From: Vitellaria paradoxa
Lineage: Eukaryota; Streptophyta; Magnoliopsida; Ericales; Sapotaceae
Length of the DNA: 64,000 nucleotides
Direction: 5' to 3'
Assembly: GCA_019916065.1 (NCBI GenBank)
Contig: CM034233.1
Span: forward strand, 26,547,936 to 26,611,935
Each line of letters starts with the position of its first letter. Within the stretch, counting starts at the first letter, position 1. This document shows, in pieces, positions 1 through 9,983 of this stretch. Below the pieces are notes generated by a model, which saw nothing but the letters and a program-made list of their open reading frames with translations, was not told where the DNA came from and did no database searches. Position numbers and translations under genes: made by a program.

Positions 1-27
1 AAATTAGACCTTAGACTTAGCAATTTT

Positions 28-785
28 TGTGAGAAACTGCGATAGACCTGCCCGTGAGAGATGCTATCTGCGGGAGAGTGAAGCCAGAGGTGAAGCAGAG
101 AAGCAATGCATTCCATCCCACATCGCTTGGGTAGTAAAAGGAAGTAGCTAATATGTAATATTTGATACCAATATAAAACAACGCGTTTTAAAGCTGTGAG
201 GGCACTGGATTCAGTGGAAACTCCAAGGTTAAGCATGCTCGAGTGAGGGCAGTACCGGGATGGATAACTTCCTGGGAAACAGCTTACTAAGCCCAAAGTA
301 GACAATATTGTACTATAGGGATGCGGGTCGTTACAAATGGTATCAGCGCCAATGTCTAGCCTGAAGTGTGGGATCACACGTGTGGGGGGCTCTGCGTGTG
401 GAAGACTTGCCTGGGAGGGACTCTGCCTGCGAGAGAGTGAAACAGGAGGCCACGCGAGGACGTGTGCCCTGTAAGAGGGGGGGATTGTGAGAGACCTGCT
501 CATGAGAGACTCTGCCTGCGGGAGAGTGAAGCCGGAAGTGAAGCAGAGAAGTAATGTCTTCCATCCCACATCACCTAGGTAGTAAAAGGAAGTAGCTTAT
601 ATGTAATATTCGATATCAATATAGAACAACGCGTTTTAAAGTCGTGAGGGCACTGGATTCGGTGGGAACTCCAAGGTTAAGCATGCTCCAGTGGGGGCAG
701 TACCGGGATGGATAACCTCTTGGGAAGCAACTTACCAAGCCCAAAGTAAACAATATTGTATACTATAGGGATGCGGGTCGTTACA
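28..785 (+). mobile_element. Complete TRIM-type miniature LTR retrotransposon
   Basis: Two direct repeats, 28-335 and 486-785, are about 90% identical by eye; both begin TG and end CA. Two bases after the left repeat comes TGGTATCAGCGCC (338-350), a primer binding site complementary to initiator tRNA-Met. A purine tract (473-484) lies just before the right repeat. The internal part is only about 150 bp and has no gag or pol, so the element depends on enzymes of another retrotransposon. The 5-bp target duplication ATTTT is present on both sides (23-27 and 786-790), showing that both ends are intact. The left LTR has about 7 extra bases near its start, plus scattered substitutions, so the insertion is not recent. 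Confidence 0.9.
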
Positions 786-790
786 ATTTT

Positions 791-1356
791 TGCCATAAGC
801 TTGCTAAAAATTCTTAAAAAATTTACTTTCAAATGCATTTCTATTGGGTAAATTACACATACCTCCCTTTAACATTTGGGTAATTATACTAAGCACCTAC
901 AACATTTTAAAATTACACCTATCTCATTTATTTTGAAATATTGTTAATATTAACCCACTTCTGATAAAATCAATCATTAAAATTTAATATAAAATGACAA
1001 ACTAATCAAAATTTTAGATATTTTTTTATTTTACCCCTCCTTTTCTCACATCTAGTAAGTTTTTTTAACTAAAATCTCAAAAAAAAAAAAAAAAACTGAT
1101 GAAAATATGAATGAATGAGTAATAAAATAGAAAAAAAAATACCTAAAATTTTAGTTATTTTAACATTTTTTGTTAAATTTTAATGGTTGATTTTATCATA
1201 AAGGGGATCAATGTTAATAATATTTAAAAATAAAAGATGCAACTGTAACTTTTAAATATTATAAGTATTAAATGTAATTATGTAAATATTGAAAAAAGAT
1301 AAATATAATTTACTCACTTTTGTTAAATAATAATCATTCCTATAATCTTTTATCCC
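791..1356. other. AT-rich spacer without a gene
   Basis: Very AT-rich, with a run of A at 1079-1096. Short stretches recall degraded MITE-like repeats (alternating 'aattacacctat' and 'ttaaattttaatgg' motifs), but no ends could be defined. No coding signal seen. Confidence 0.6.
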
Positions 1357-1447
1357 TAAAATTTTGGGATTTTTTCATTAATATAATTTATAAATTAACA
1401 ATGTACCAAAATAGGCTGCGTTGGAAGTTTTTACAAAAACCGACTCG

Positions 1448-1562
1448 ATGTTGTCAGTGACACTGACGACACAGACTCTTGTTACACAGCCATATCGTAA
1501 GTGTGCTATTGACAAGATTTGTGTGAGGAATCCCATGTCGTCAGTACCACTGACGACACAGA
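1448..1562. repeat. Subterminal palindromes, left arm
   Basis: Two imperfect palindromes of about 28 bp, centred near 1461 and 1548. Each has GTCAGT, a short spacer, then ACTGACGACACAGAC. They lie just inside the left terminal inverted repeat of the surrounding element. Confidence 0.8.
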
Positions 1563-1622
1563 CTTACTACCATCAGAGGGGACCGTTGGAAGAGAGCTCT
1601 TCGTGCACTAGATCGCCATCCG

Positions 1623-2105
1623 ATGGCTTCAAAAGCGCTTTTGATGGTTCTTTTTATCTTTGATGTCGTTGCTTTTGCACTTACTGTTGCTGCCTACTGT
1701 TGGAGGGCTCAAGTGAGCACTCATTTCTCTATGTGCTTCCATCTTCTTTCTCTTTACCTTTCCTTCTGTTAGTTTTTCTTTTTGTTCTCCCTTGTATTTA
1801 TACTACTATAAATAAATAAATATACATATATATATATAACTTGAGCTATATAGAATTTCCTCATACGGGATAAATGAATTTAAAATCTGGCATTTATGTA
1901 TATATATATATATGTACATGCAGGCTGTACATGGGTGTACTTACGATACAGATCTATCCAAAGATTTGGGTCCGGGGTCAGTCCTCTTCCTCATGGCTAG
2001 TCAACTCATGGTAATGGCGGTAACTCGATTCTTGTTCTGTGGCAGCAAGGCTCTGGCCCTTGGCCATTACAGGGCATGCACTATTCTCCTATTAATCACC
2101 TCTTG
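1623..2105 (+). pseudogene. DUF1218 membrane protein fragment (exons 1 and 2)
   Basis: Exon 1 (1623-1712) encodes 30 residues starting MASKALLMVLFIFDVVAF, the typical first membrane span of DUF1218 proteins (plant four-span family that includes VCC, DEAL and MWL proteins, linked to vein patterning and lignin). The donor is GTGAGC at 1713. Exon 2 (1924-2105) follows a tgcag acceptor in the same phase. It reads on with GCTYDTDLSKDLGPGSVLFL and LMASQLMVMAVTRFLFCG, the conserved Cys-Tyr and second-span region. A donor GTATAT follows at 2106. Downstream, the only in-frame continuation from an AG at about 2167 runs into a stop after some 15 residues. The conserved NAYHTKY-type and last-span segments are not recognisable, so the gene is truncated. 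It sits inside a long-TIR element and is probably a captured fragment. A divergent short gene is the alternative. Confidence 0.72.
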
Positions 2106-2518
2106 GTATATATAAATGTGCTAATCTATTAATTCATTTCTCCCTTTAATTTTCTCTCTAATTAAGGTGTGTTTTGAGTGTGAGGGACGCTGAGGAAGAC
2201 AAAGATGACTAACATAAGTACCCTTTCCAACTCTTGGGGAGCCCAGGAACACATATTGAGCGTTCCTGTCCTTGGGATCGGCATGTGGAGGGAGAGAACC
2301 GTGAGTGAACGACGAGAATTTCACGCAAGTGTCGGACTCGGACACTACAGCCGTGGAGAGGTACCTTCGGAGACAAGTTACGGTGGAGGACGAGAATGAC
2401 GAGGGCTTGAACAGGCAGTTAATGGCCGCCGTTAGAGTGCGGATTTGAGTCGACCTCGCGTTACAATTGGAGAGGCAGAAGGGATATAAGGCCCCTTCTC
2501 GCTTAGTTTTTGCAAACG

Positions 2519-2688
2519 GGCGTCAGTGCAATTGACGACTTAAAGCTTTTTTTCAATTGGTGTCGTTACTAGTAGTGACGACATAGGCCCGATCTCCTCT
2601 ATATCACTTACGACATGGGTTCAACCCTCGTGTTGTGTCGTTAGTTCTACTGACGATATGGTGTCGTCGATAATACTGACGACATCGA
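2519..2688. repeat. Subterminal palindromes, right arm
   Basis: Four more copies of the GTCGT(C/T)A ... TGACGAC palindrome, near 2521-2539, 2561-2585, 2635-2660 and 2662-2687. They mirror the left-arm copies and end in the right terminal inverted repeat. Confidence 0.8.
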
Positions 2689-2778
2689 GTCAATTTTTTG
2701 CGAATACTTCTCCAGCTGCCTATTTTTGTTCATAGTTAATTTTTAAATTATATTAATATAAATCTCTCAAAATTTTTA

Positions 2779-3555
2779 CTTCATGACAAACGTTTCCTTA
2801 TTTTGGTGAAGATTTGTTGCATCGGAAAAGTATTTAGATAAATGATTAAGCAGGCCCATAGTAGGGCCGATTATGTACTAGGACTTATGTTGATTTTGAT
2901 GTGATGTATAATTGTTTTAATTCCTCAGAAAAAGAATTGTGGTGGTTTCCTTTTGAAGTAAATTACCCACAAAATGTTAGAATATCAATCCTTTTCTTGT
3001 GCGAAGAATCCTTTGCCCAATACTTCCAATAAATGGAGATTAACACTATATATATTGATGTTTTTTTAATGCATATGAAGACCAGAGTTTGTAAGTACAG
3101 CCATGACAATAAATTTGGTAGCGACTACGCAAAGTCATCAATGGGTGCCGGGGCAGCTGTGGCCTTGTGGTCCCTTTAGTACTATTTTTTCTTTTTGGAT
3201 AAATACAATTCAACGAGTTTTTTTTTTTTTTTTTTTCAAGGATGCATATTTTTAATTTTTTTTTAAATTAAAATAAATTTAATCTTATTTTCAAAAATAC
3301 AATTTAGCATTTAAGAAAGATCATTTCGCCACCGTGGACGAAGCTCAAATGGTGTTTAAGCCGTAAAAAGAGGCCTATGAAATACGTAATAATACTATTT
3401 CAAATATTAAAGTGAGGCACTTTCATATTAGTGCAAGACAGACTTCATAAATTTTATTTTCATCGTGGTATCACATGAAGTGCGGGCTAAAATTTACTAA
3501 AATTGATAGATTAGCGTATTTGTTAGTGTTTGAAAAAATTTATTGTTTAAAGATG
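2779..3555. other. Gene-free spacer
   Basis: AT-rich; a T run at about 3221-3236. No open frame, splice pattern or repeat end was recognised. Confidence 0.5.
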
Positions 3556-3563
3556 TGTCAATA

Positions 3564-4280
3564 GTGGAATTAAAAACGAGCTGAACTTTTTGTTTTTTTT
3601 TTTTCAAGTTGTTTGATTTAACTTAAATTCGATTTGTGACTAAAATAAGTTCGAATTAAGCTCGATTTGTAACTCGTTTAGAATCGAGTTCAAACTCGAA
3701 CTTAGAAATGTTTGGCTCGAGAGCTTGCAAGACAGCTCGATAAATAATATATGTATTTTATAATATATATATTTTAGGGATAATTGTCTTTTTATCCCTT
3801 ATAATTAAAGTGAAAATCACTTATACCTCCTAAATTTTAAAATGTTAATTTTGCATCTCTTATAGATTGAATTAAAGTAAAACGTTAAATATAACGGTTT
3901 TAACTCTGAGTTTGAAAATTGCATTTATACTTTCCGCAGTTTATATTATATATACTCACGTCCCTTGATTCTATTTAGTTTTTAATTGATATTTTTATCT
4001 TTTCACTAGAAAATTTAATACTGTTTTCAATTTCGCTTTAATTTAAAGTAAGAGACGTAAAAGTATTTTTTAAAATTCCAGAAGTGTTAATAATTTTTAT
4101 TTTAAGTATAGGGGGTAAAAAGATTATTATTTTTATATTTTATAATATTTTATTTATTATTTTTTAACTAAAATAGCATTATTTGAGTTTAATTATTAAA
4201 CTATTCACGAATCGGATTCAACAATATATAAAAGTTTGAGTTCAAATAAACTAAAGTTCGCGCGGCTAATTTCCATCTCT
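3564..4280. mobile_element. hAT-like non-autonomous DNA transposon
   Basis: The left end starts GTGGAATTAAAAACGAGC. The right end, reverse-complemented, starts AGAGATGGAAATTAGC. Flanking 8-mers TGTCAATA (3556-3563) and AGTCAATA (4281-4288) match at 7 of 8 bases, as expected for a hAT target duplication. The arms carry the 'gctcgagtttgagctcg' type of low-complexity pattern common in plant hAT MITEs; the centre is AT-rich. No transposase frame. Confidence 0.65.
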
Positions 4281-4288
4281 AGTCAATA

Positions 4289-4340
4289 TTATTGCACTTT
4301 AGATGGTTCTCTTCCAATAAAAAAAATAAAAAAAAAAGGA

Positions 4341-4376
<36 letters not shown>

Positions 4377-5930
4377 ATTTAGGCGAGCCGATTTTTCTAA
4401 ATAAACTAGTCTTCAACGTCCATCATGCATCTGGGTCCAAGAAATAAGGGTATATTGCACTTATTTAGCCTTTACATTTGCCTGATTACATGTAATTATT
4501 TTGTTTTGAAAGGTAAAGTTTTTTTTTTTTTATAAGGAAGAGGGGAAAAACTCGAACTCAAGTCATAAGCAGGTAAGAAAGGCTTTTAACCACTGAACTA
4601 TAAATTACGCTTAATTACATGTAATTATTTTTAACATGTAAATTTTATAATTCATTATTTTAAAATATTTGTTACAACTAAATTTTTCTATGAACTTAAT
4701 CATCAATATTAAATGAAAAATAATCAATATTAAATGAAAAATAATGTGATTGCATTGAAAACAATTAAATGGAATGCATTTTTTTTTTTACCATTTTACA
4801 ATATATAATTATCCAAAACATTCTTGAGATATTCAAAATTAAAAAATGAATAATTCACGATATTTTTGTTTTATTTCATTATTTCTCATATTTTTATATT
4901 GACTTCAATTTATGAAAATGAAGTTGGACTATAATTTAAAAAAATAAAAATTTTAATAATCAAAATGAGTAAAAAAAAATCTGATATGGTTTTACTATAT
5001 TCACAACACTGTTTTTCTATTTAATATTGATAATTAAACGAATAAAAAATTTAATTGTAAGAAAAATTTTAAAATAATAAATAAATATAATTTTAAATAT
5101 TATGAATAGGTATTTGTTAAATGTTAAGAGAAAAAATATAATTTAGAAGGCTTAGATAGTCAGGTGTTTGGAAAATATTCACAACCAGCAACAAATGTGC
5201 CATTCATTTAATATATTGTTTTTGTCAAATCCTTGACACATCAATTTCCCTTTTGTCAAAAAGTTAGCTTAACCAGATCTGTATACATTTATATAGTCAG
5301 TGCCAAAAGCTTTCATTTTATCTCTTTCAAAACTGCTAAGGCTTTGGTTGGTATAACTAGTTAAAAATTAACATCAAATTAAATTATTATATTTTTAAGT
5401 TTTTTTTTTAAATTATAAAAGATAAATATATTAAATAAATTAACAAACTATGAAAATTTTCTAAATCGTACAATCACACATAAAAGTAGAAAAATAACAT
5501 CAGAAAATTAACGAAGAAACCCTTTCATAGAGAGAAAACCTTCTATTACAAATTTTACCATCAATGGGTTACAAGATTTTACTTAAACTTTGTACGATTT
5601 ACTCACACAAATCCTTTCATTACTCTTATTTGATTTATTTGATAAATCCTACAATTAAACTTTCTGTTTCACATAGAAAATAAAGAAAGAATACTACCAA
5701 AAAAAAACAAAAAACAAAAATTAGTGAAAGATCTAGAAACTTAACAAATAAAAAATTATCTTTCTCACAGGACTTTATAATATATCTCTTCAATTCCATC
5801 TTGTACATTAAGATTGAGTGCATATGTATAAACTTACAAAATCTAATTCCATCTAGAACTCAAAACAAGAATAGATTTTCTAAAAATATAAACGGATTTC
5901 TTAAATAGAAATAGAGAGCCCGTTTGGAGG
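4289..5930. other. Gene-free AT-rich stretch with GA microsatellite
   Basis: Contains (AG)n at 4345-4372, a small direct repeat 'aatcaatattaaatgaaaa' near 4700-4740, and several poly-A/T runs. No coding signal beyond chance frames. Confidence 0.55.
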
Positions 5931-5936
5931 CTCAAA

Positions 5937-6284
5937 AAAGGTAAAAAAGTATTAAAAGTTACATTTTACAACTTTTGGTGCGTTTGGTGGAACCATAATT
6001 TTTCTTACTTTTTTGCTTTGCTACAGTATTTTATTTCACAAAAAATTTTATCAAACACACAAAAATTGTCACTTTTTTACTTTGCTACAGTAAAAAGCTT
6101 ACCAAATATACAAAAAGTTATCAATTTTCTATTCTGCTACAGTAAAAAAGTTTACTAAACAACTAAAAGTTACAAGAAATTGCTAAAAATTATACTTTAT
6201 TTCATTAAACACACTAAAAATTATAATTAGTAACTTTTGACTAAAAATTGTTAAAAAATGCTAAAATTTGCGCTGCCAAACACC
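5937..6284. mobile_element. MITE, 'GTTTGGAGG' family, copy 1
   Basis: Left end GCCCGTTTGGAGGCTC; right end ctgccaaacacctcc, an approximate inverted repeat. The interior has repeated 'tttgctacagta' blocks. It matches, in opposite orientation, the element at 59945-60299 over at least 75 bp (shared 'cataattttt', 'acttttttg' and 'tgcgttt' blocks in order). Non-coding. Confidence 0.7.
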
Positions 6285-6289
6285 TCCAG

Positions 6290-9140
6290 AATATTCCATA
6301 AAATAATTTGCTCGAATCATCGTGCTCCTTGTGTCGTGCTTGCGAAGTTTACAGCCAAAAGGTCAAAGGGTCGTCTTGCTCGCGCTCTGCCTACAATGCG
6401 TATTGGAATTTTATGTTCAACTTTGCTAACTCTCGGTTAGTGTAGGATTTTGCTTTGTTCATAATTTGATTTGAATTACAACATTGTGATTGTGATTTTT
6501 TGAAAATTTACCAATTTAAAAAATCTTCAATTTAAAACAAATATGTAAATCGACCATATTTAATTTAAAATTTTATATGAATTTACCGTTATAAAATCTT
6601 ACAAATTAGTTACAAAGAGTTAGTTTTTTTCCTTCCAAAAATAAAATAACTTTTTAATAGTAAATAATAAAAAATTAATTTTTTCTTCCCAAATTAAACC
6701 CTAGTTCTGAAAAAAAAAAAAAAAGAATTTGACAACCCATCTTGCCTCTCGAGTTATGTTAAATTGCCCTCGTCAAGATCTTTATAAACAATATGTTTGG
6801 ATGGTTAAAATTTATTAATAATTATTAAAAATTGTCAAAAATTATAAATTTTATTAAATTTTTGATCATTTTCATTTCTATGCATTTATTTTAAAGTTCT
6901 AAATTTTACAAATTTTTATCAATTTTTATTAATTTTAGTTAACTTTTTGGCAATTTTTTGATCAAAATCATCAGAATAGATCATTCAGCCTTTTTCCAAC
7001 GAGACTGAAAGTTAAGTTATTTTATACTTTCTAAACACCAAAAGTGACTGGCACAGTATACTTTTTTTTTTAATAAATTAACTTAAAATTAACATAACTG
7101 ATTACTTAATAAATTCATTACATTTTAAAGTAGTTAAATATAAATACAAATAGAAGCAACAAAAATTATGAGACTGAATTCGGTTGCCCACTCTTAGGGA
7201 GGGTTCGAAGCACCAACAAATCCTAATTTTTGTTTAGTTTTTTCTAATCTTTTGCGACTTTGTTCCCGCAAAAATTTCTAACTTTCTTTAATTTTAATCA
7301 AAATTTTCTTATTTTCTCTAAGTTTTTTTTTAACTTTTAATAACTTTTTCTATTATTTACCAAATTTTTAAACTTATTTTTAAACTTTCTTCAATTTTTT
7401 TAAAGACACACTAAATACTCAATAATAATAAAAAAAATTAACACTTATTTATTTATTTGTGCTCCAAACGGCGGCTTAGCTTGGGTGTACGCAAATCGCC
7501 TATTCTATTTCTACAATTGAAGGTGACTTTACCTTTGCCTTACCATGTGATCTACCCCTTCCTAATAATTGGTCTCTACCATCAAGGTGGTGAACTGCTT
7601 TAAATGCCGCGGTTGTCTGAACCATTAATTATATCGGAATAAATTTTGTAATTACATTGTCACATGGTATAAAGTAAAATTTTTTAAATAAAAAATAATC
7701 ATGTTTAATAATGGGCTAATTTTCATATTAAAAAAAACAAGGTAAGAATTCGGGGGTTCATAAATTAATCTTATCGTTAATCTTCATTACCACTGTTGTT
7801 AGGACGGAATTAATAATTATGACAAAATTTAATGGTGGCACAATTTATTAATAAGTTTAATTTAATTTGCTAGTAATTGTGTATCAATTTATCTCATTAA
7901 TATGTTCATTTTTACCACCAAATATAATCAAATTAATTCATTTTTTTTTTTTATCTCTTATATGTGTTGATAGGAGTTAGAAGTTCGGTAGAGGGTAGAA
8001 GTTCCCGGTGTATCTTGTTTTCGAAGGGTCTTAGTGACATGTGAAGAAGATGGATACTCACTTAACCCACCTTAATTTATTTAAAATTTAGGATTTGAGT
8101 TAAAGGAGATGCACCTCTCCAAAGAAGTAATAAATAGACAATACCTTAGCATGTTGGTGAGATTCTACAGGGAAAGGAGTGCCAAATACTATGTTTTAGG
8201 AGGGTGTAGTGTTCAAATAAAGGGTCAAGATATAGTCAACATTTATTGATTTTATCCAATAACATTTATTAATTCAATCAAATTTATCTTAATTATATTT
8301 TGAACTTTAATTTGAACACGAAGAATTCACTGTAACTCTTAGAACCCTGAACACGAATACCTTTGTGAAAAATTTCACCCGCATTAATCTCATATTAAGT
8401 TGTGTTTGATTTTTCTTTTATTTTAATTGACGCATTTATGAATAAATTAATTCTTGTGTTCATAATTTATCTTTACCGACTCCCATGCAAGACTTGTAAA
8501 CTACTTTGTTGGTAGTTTATAAAAAATTTTAAATTGACTAATTACGAGTAAACAATCCTCAAAACAATTAATTTAATTCACACAACTAAATTTGACCCTA
8601 ATAGTTGAAAATATTTCCAAGCAACCCACTTGGACATCAATATGAATTTTGACCATTGACATTGAGTTAATAATAATAATTATGGGCCCATTTGTATTCG
8701 TAATCGGGGAGAAAGTGAGAGCGAGAGAGACAAAAGGCTCCGATAAGAAATCGTTTACTTCCACTCCCATTTCTACTACTTCCATCAATTGCTAACTGGA
8801 AATAGCAAAATCCACGCGAAAAGCAAACGTGGCAACCGAAATTAATAAACGAAACCATCATAATACCTCCCACAGTTGCCCACCTCCCGCGTGTGCCACT
8901 CTGTAATTGACCGGCCAGATTTACCCTCATGTTTCCGTCAGATCACATAATCAACGTAAGATTAGCGCGTGGATACCACACGCTCAAGGAGAAGACGCAG
9001 GTAGGCATACCGTGTACTGTTTCTGCACACGTAAAGCGACACGGGAAAAAACCTTTTCTTTCATTGATTTCAAAGACAGAGATCAAAATCAAATGGTTCA
9101 TGGAACGGTGTTTGTAAATATCATCGCCAACGAGTTGAAA
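6290..9140. other. Gene-free upstream region of the glycosyltransferase gene
   Basis: AT-rich, with fragmentary MITE-like stretches around 6790-7010 and 7200-7480 whose ends could not be fixed. GC content rises from about 8680, consistent with a distal promoter. A telo-box-like AAACCCTA occurs at about 6697. The short open frames here lack splice, start or composition support. Confidence 0.5.
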
Positions 9141-9151
9141 TCTGAATCTGT

Positions 9152-9160
9152 AAACCCTAA
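9152..9160 (+). promoter_or_regulatory. Telo-box (AAACCCTAA)
   Basis: AAACCCTAA followed by a CT-rich run, about 45 bp before the TATA-like motif of the glycosyltransferase gene. This element is common in promoters of plant genes active in growing cells. Confidence 0.5.
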
Positions 9161-9202
9161 CCCAGCTTCTCTCTCTCAGTTCTTCAGCTGATCAATCGGA
9201 TT

Positions 9203-9210
9203 ATATATAG
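9203..9210 (+). promoter_or_regulatory. TATA-like motif of the GT14 gene
   Basis: TATATATAG, with a second TA-rich stretch at 9215-9226. If used, transcription would start around 9235-9260, giving a 5' leader of about 220-250 nt. Confidence 0.45.
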
Positions 9211-9291
9211 TATAGATATATATATTTCCTATATTGAGAAAGAGAAGCATTTAGCAGAATTCTGATTCAATACAGTAGCTGCAACCGCCCA

Positions 9292-9354
9292 ATGTCTCTC
9301 TCTGTCTCTCTGTCTAACCCTATCCTCAGCTGCTGCCAATGCGAATCGAATTGA
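9292..9354 (+). promoter_or_regulatory. Upstream ORF 1 (20 codons) in the GT14 leader
   Basis: ATG at 9292 opens a 20-residue Ser- and Leu-rich frame ending TGA at 9352-9354. It overlaps a second upstream ORF (9339-9419, 26 residues, other frame). Both lie between the TATA-like motif and the main start, so they would be in the mRNA if that TATA is used. Confidence 0.45.
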
Positions 9355-9455
9355 ATCTTCGATTCAGGGTTGCAAACATCGAGATCGTTACGAATTCATT
9401 GGTGTATTCAATTCTTTGACCTGTAATTGTATCGATAATTTCGGTGTTCATTTCC

Positions 9456-9794
9456 ATGCTCCTGGAGCTGTATGAACCACCATGGGAGCTGAAAAGAAGT
9501 GGCTCTTCGCGCTCTTCTTCGCCGCATTCGTCTCTCTCTTGCTCTTCCTCTCCTCGATCTCCGGTTTCAGCACCTCCTACTACGCCTACACCTCCCACGG
9601 GCCCTTCGCCTCCACAGTCCGCCGCGGCGCCGGTTACCCGCCGGCCTTCGCGTACTACATCTCCGGAAGCAGCGGCGACGGGGAGAGAATTTTCCGGCTG
9701 TTGCTGGCCGTCTACCACCCGCGAAACCATTACTTGCTCCACGTTGGGGCGGATGGTTCGGATGACGAGAGGCGGAAATTGTCCGGTTTGGTAA
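9456..9794 (+). promoter_or_regulatory. Overlapping upstream ATG in another frame
   Basis: ATG at 9456 lies 26 bases before the main start at 9482, in a different frame, and stays open to 9794. It would compete with the main start. The main ATG has the better context (ACC ATG G), so leaky scanning is plausible. Confidence 0.45.
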
Positions 9795-9983
9795 AGTCGG
9801 TGCCGGCGATTCGAGCTTTTGGGAATGTGGATGTGGTGGGGAAGCCTGATCGTATGACGTACATGGGGTCAACGAATATTGCTGCAGCTTTGCACGCCGC
9901 TGCCATACTGTTGAAGGTTGACGGTGGTTGGGATTGGTTCATTACTTTGAGTGCATTGGATTATCCCTTACTTACCCAAGATG
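9482..9983 (+). CDS. GT14 gene, exon 1
   Basis: Codes residues 1-167 and the first base of codon 168. The donor is G|GTATGC at 9984. It is GC-rich, in contrast to the AT-rich flanks. Confidence 0.93.

Larger units (their letters stand above)
1357..2778. mobile_element. Long-TIR DNA transposon carrying a gene fragment (Pack-MULE-like)
   Basis: The left end (about 1357-1470) reads as a diverged inverted copy of the right end (about 2665-2778). Shared blocks, with the right end reverse-complemented, include TAAAATTTTG, TTAATATAATTTA, AAATTAAC, AAAATAGGC, GACTCGATG and GTCAGT in the same order. Inside these arms are palindromes built on GTCGTCAGT / ACTGACGAC. Between the arms lie two spliced-looking exons of a DUF1218 protein. 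Long terminal inverted repeats around host exons, introns included, are the hallmark of Pack-MULEs. No transposase was seen and no target duplication could be fixed, so the superfamily is inferred. Confidence 0.7.

Noticed and set aside
2205..2399. Open frames on both strands after the DUF1218 exons
   Set aside because: No reading matches the missing DUF1218 segments. Treated as decayed or unrelated cargo.
9326..9872. Minus-strand and alternative plus-strand open frames over GT14 exon 1
   Set aside because: Shadows of a GC-rich true exon: Arg/Pro/Ser-rich translations with no family features.
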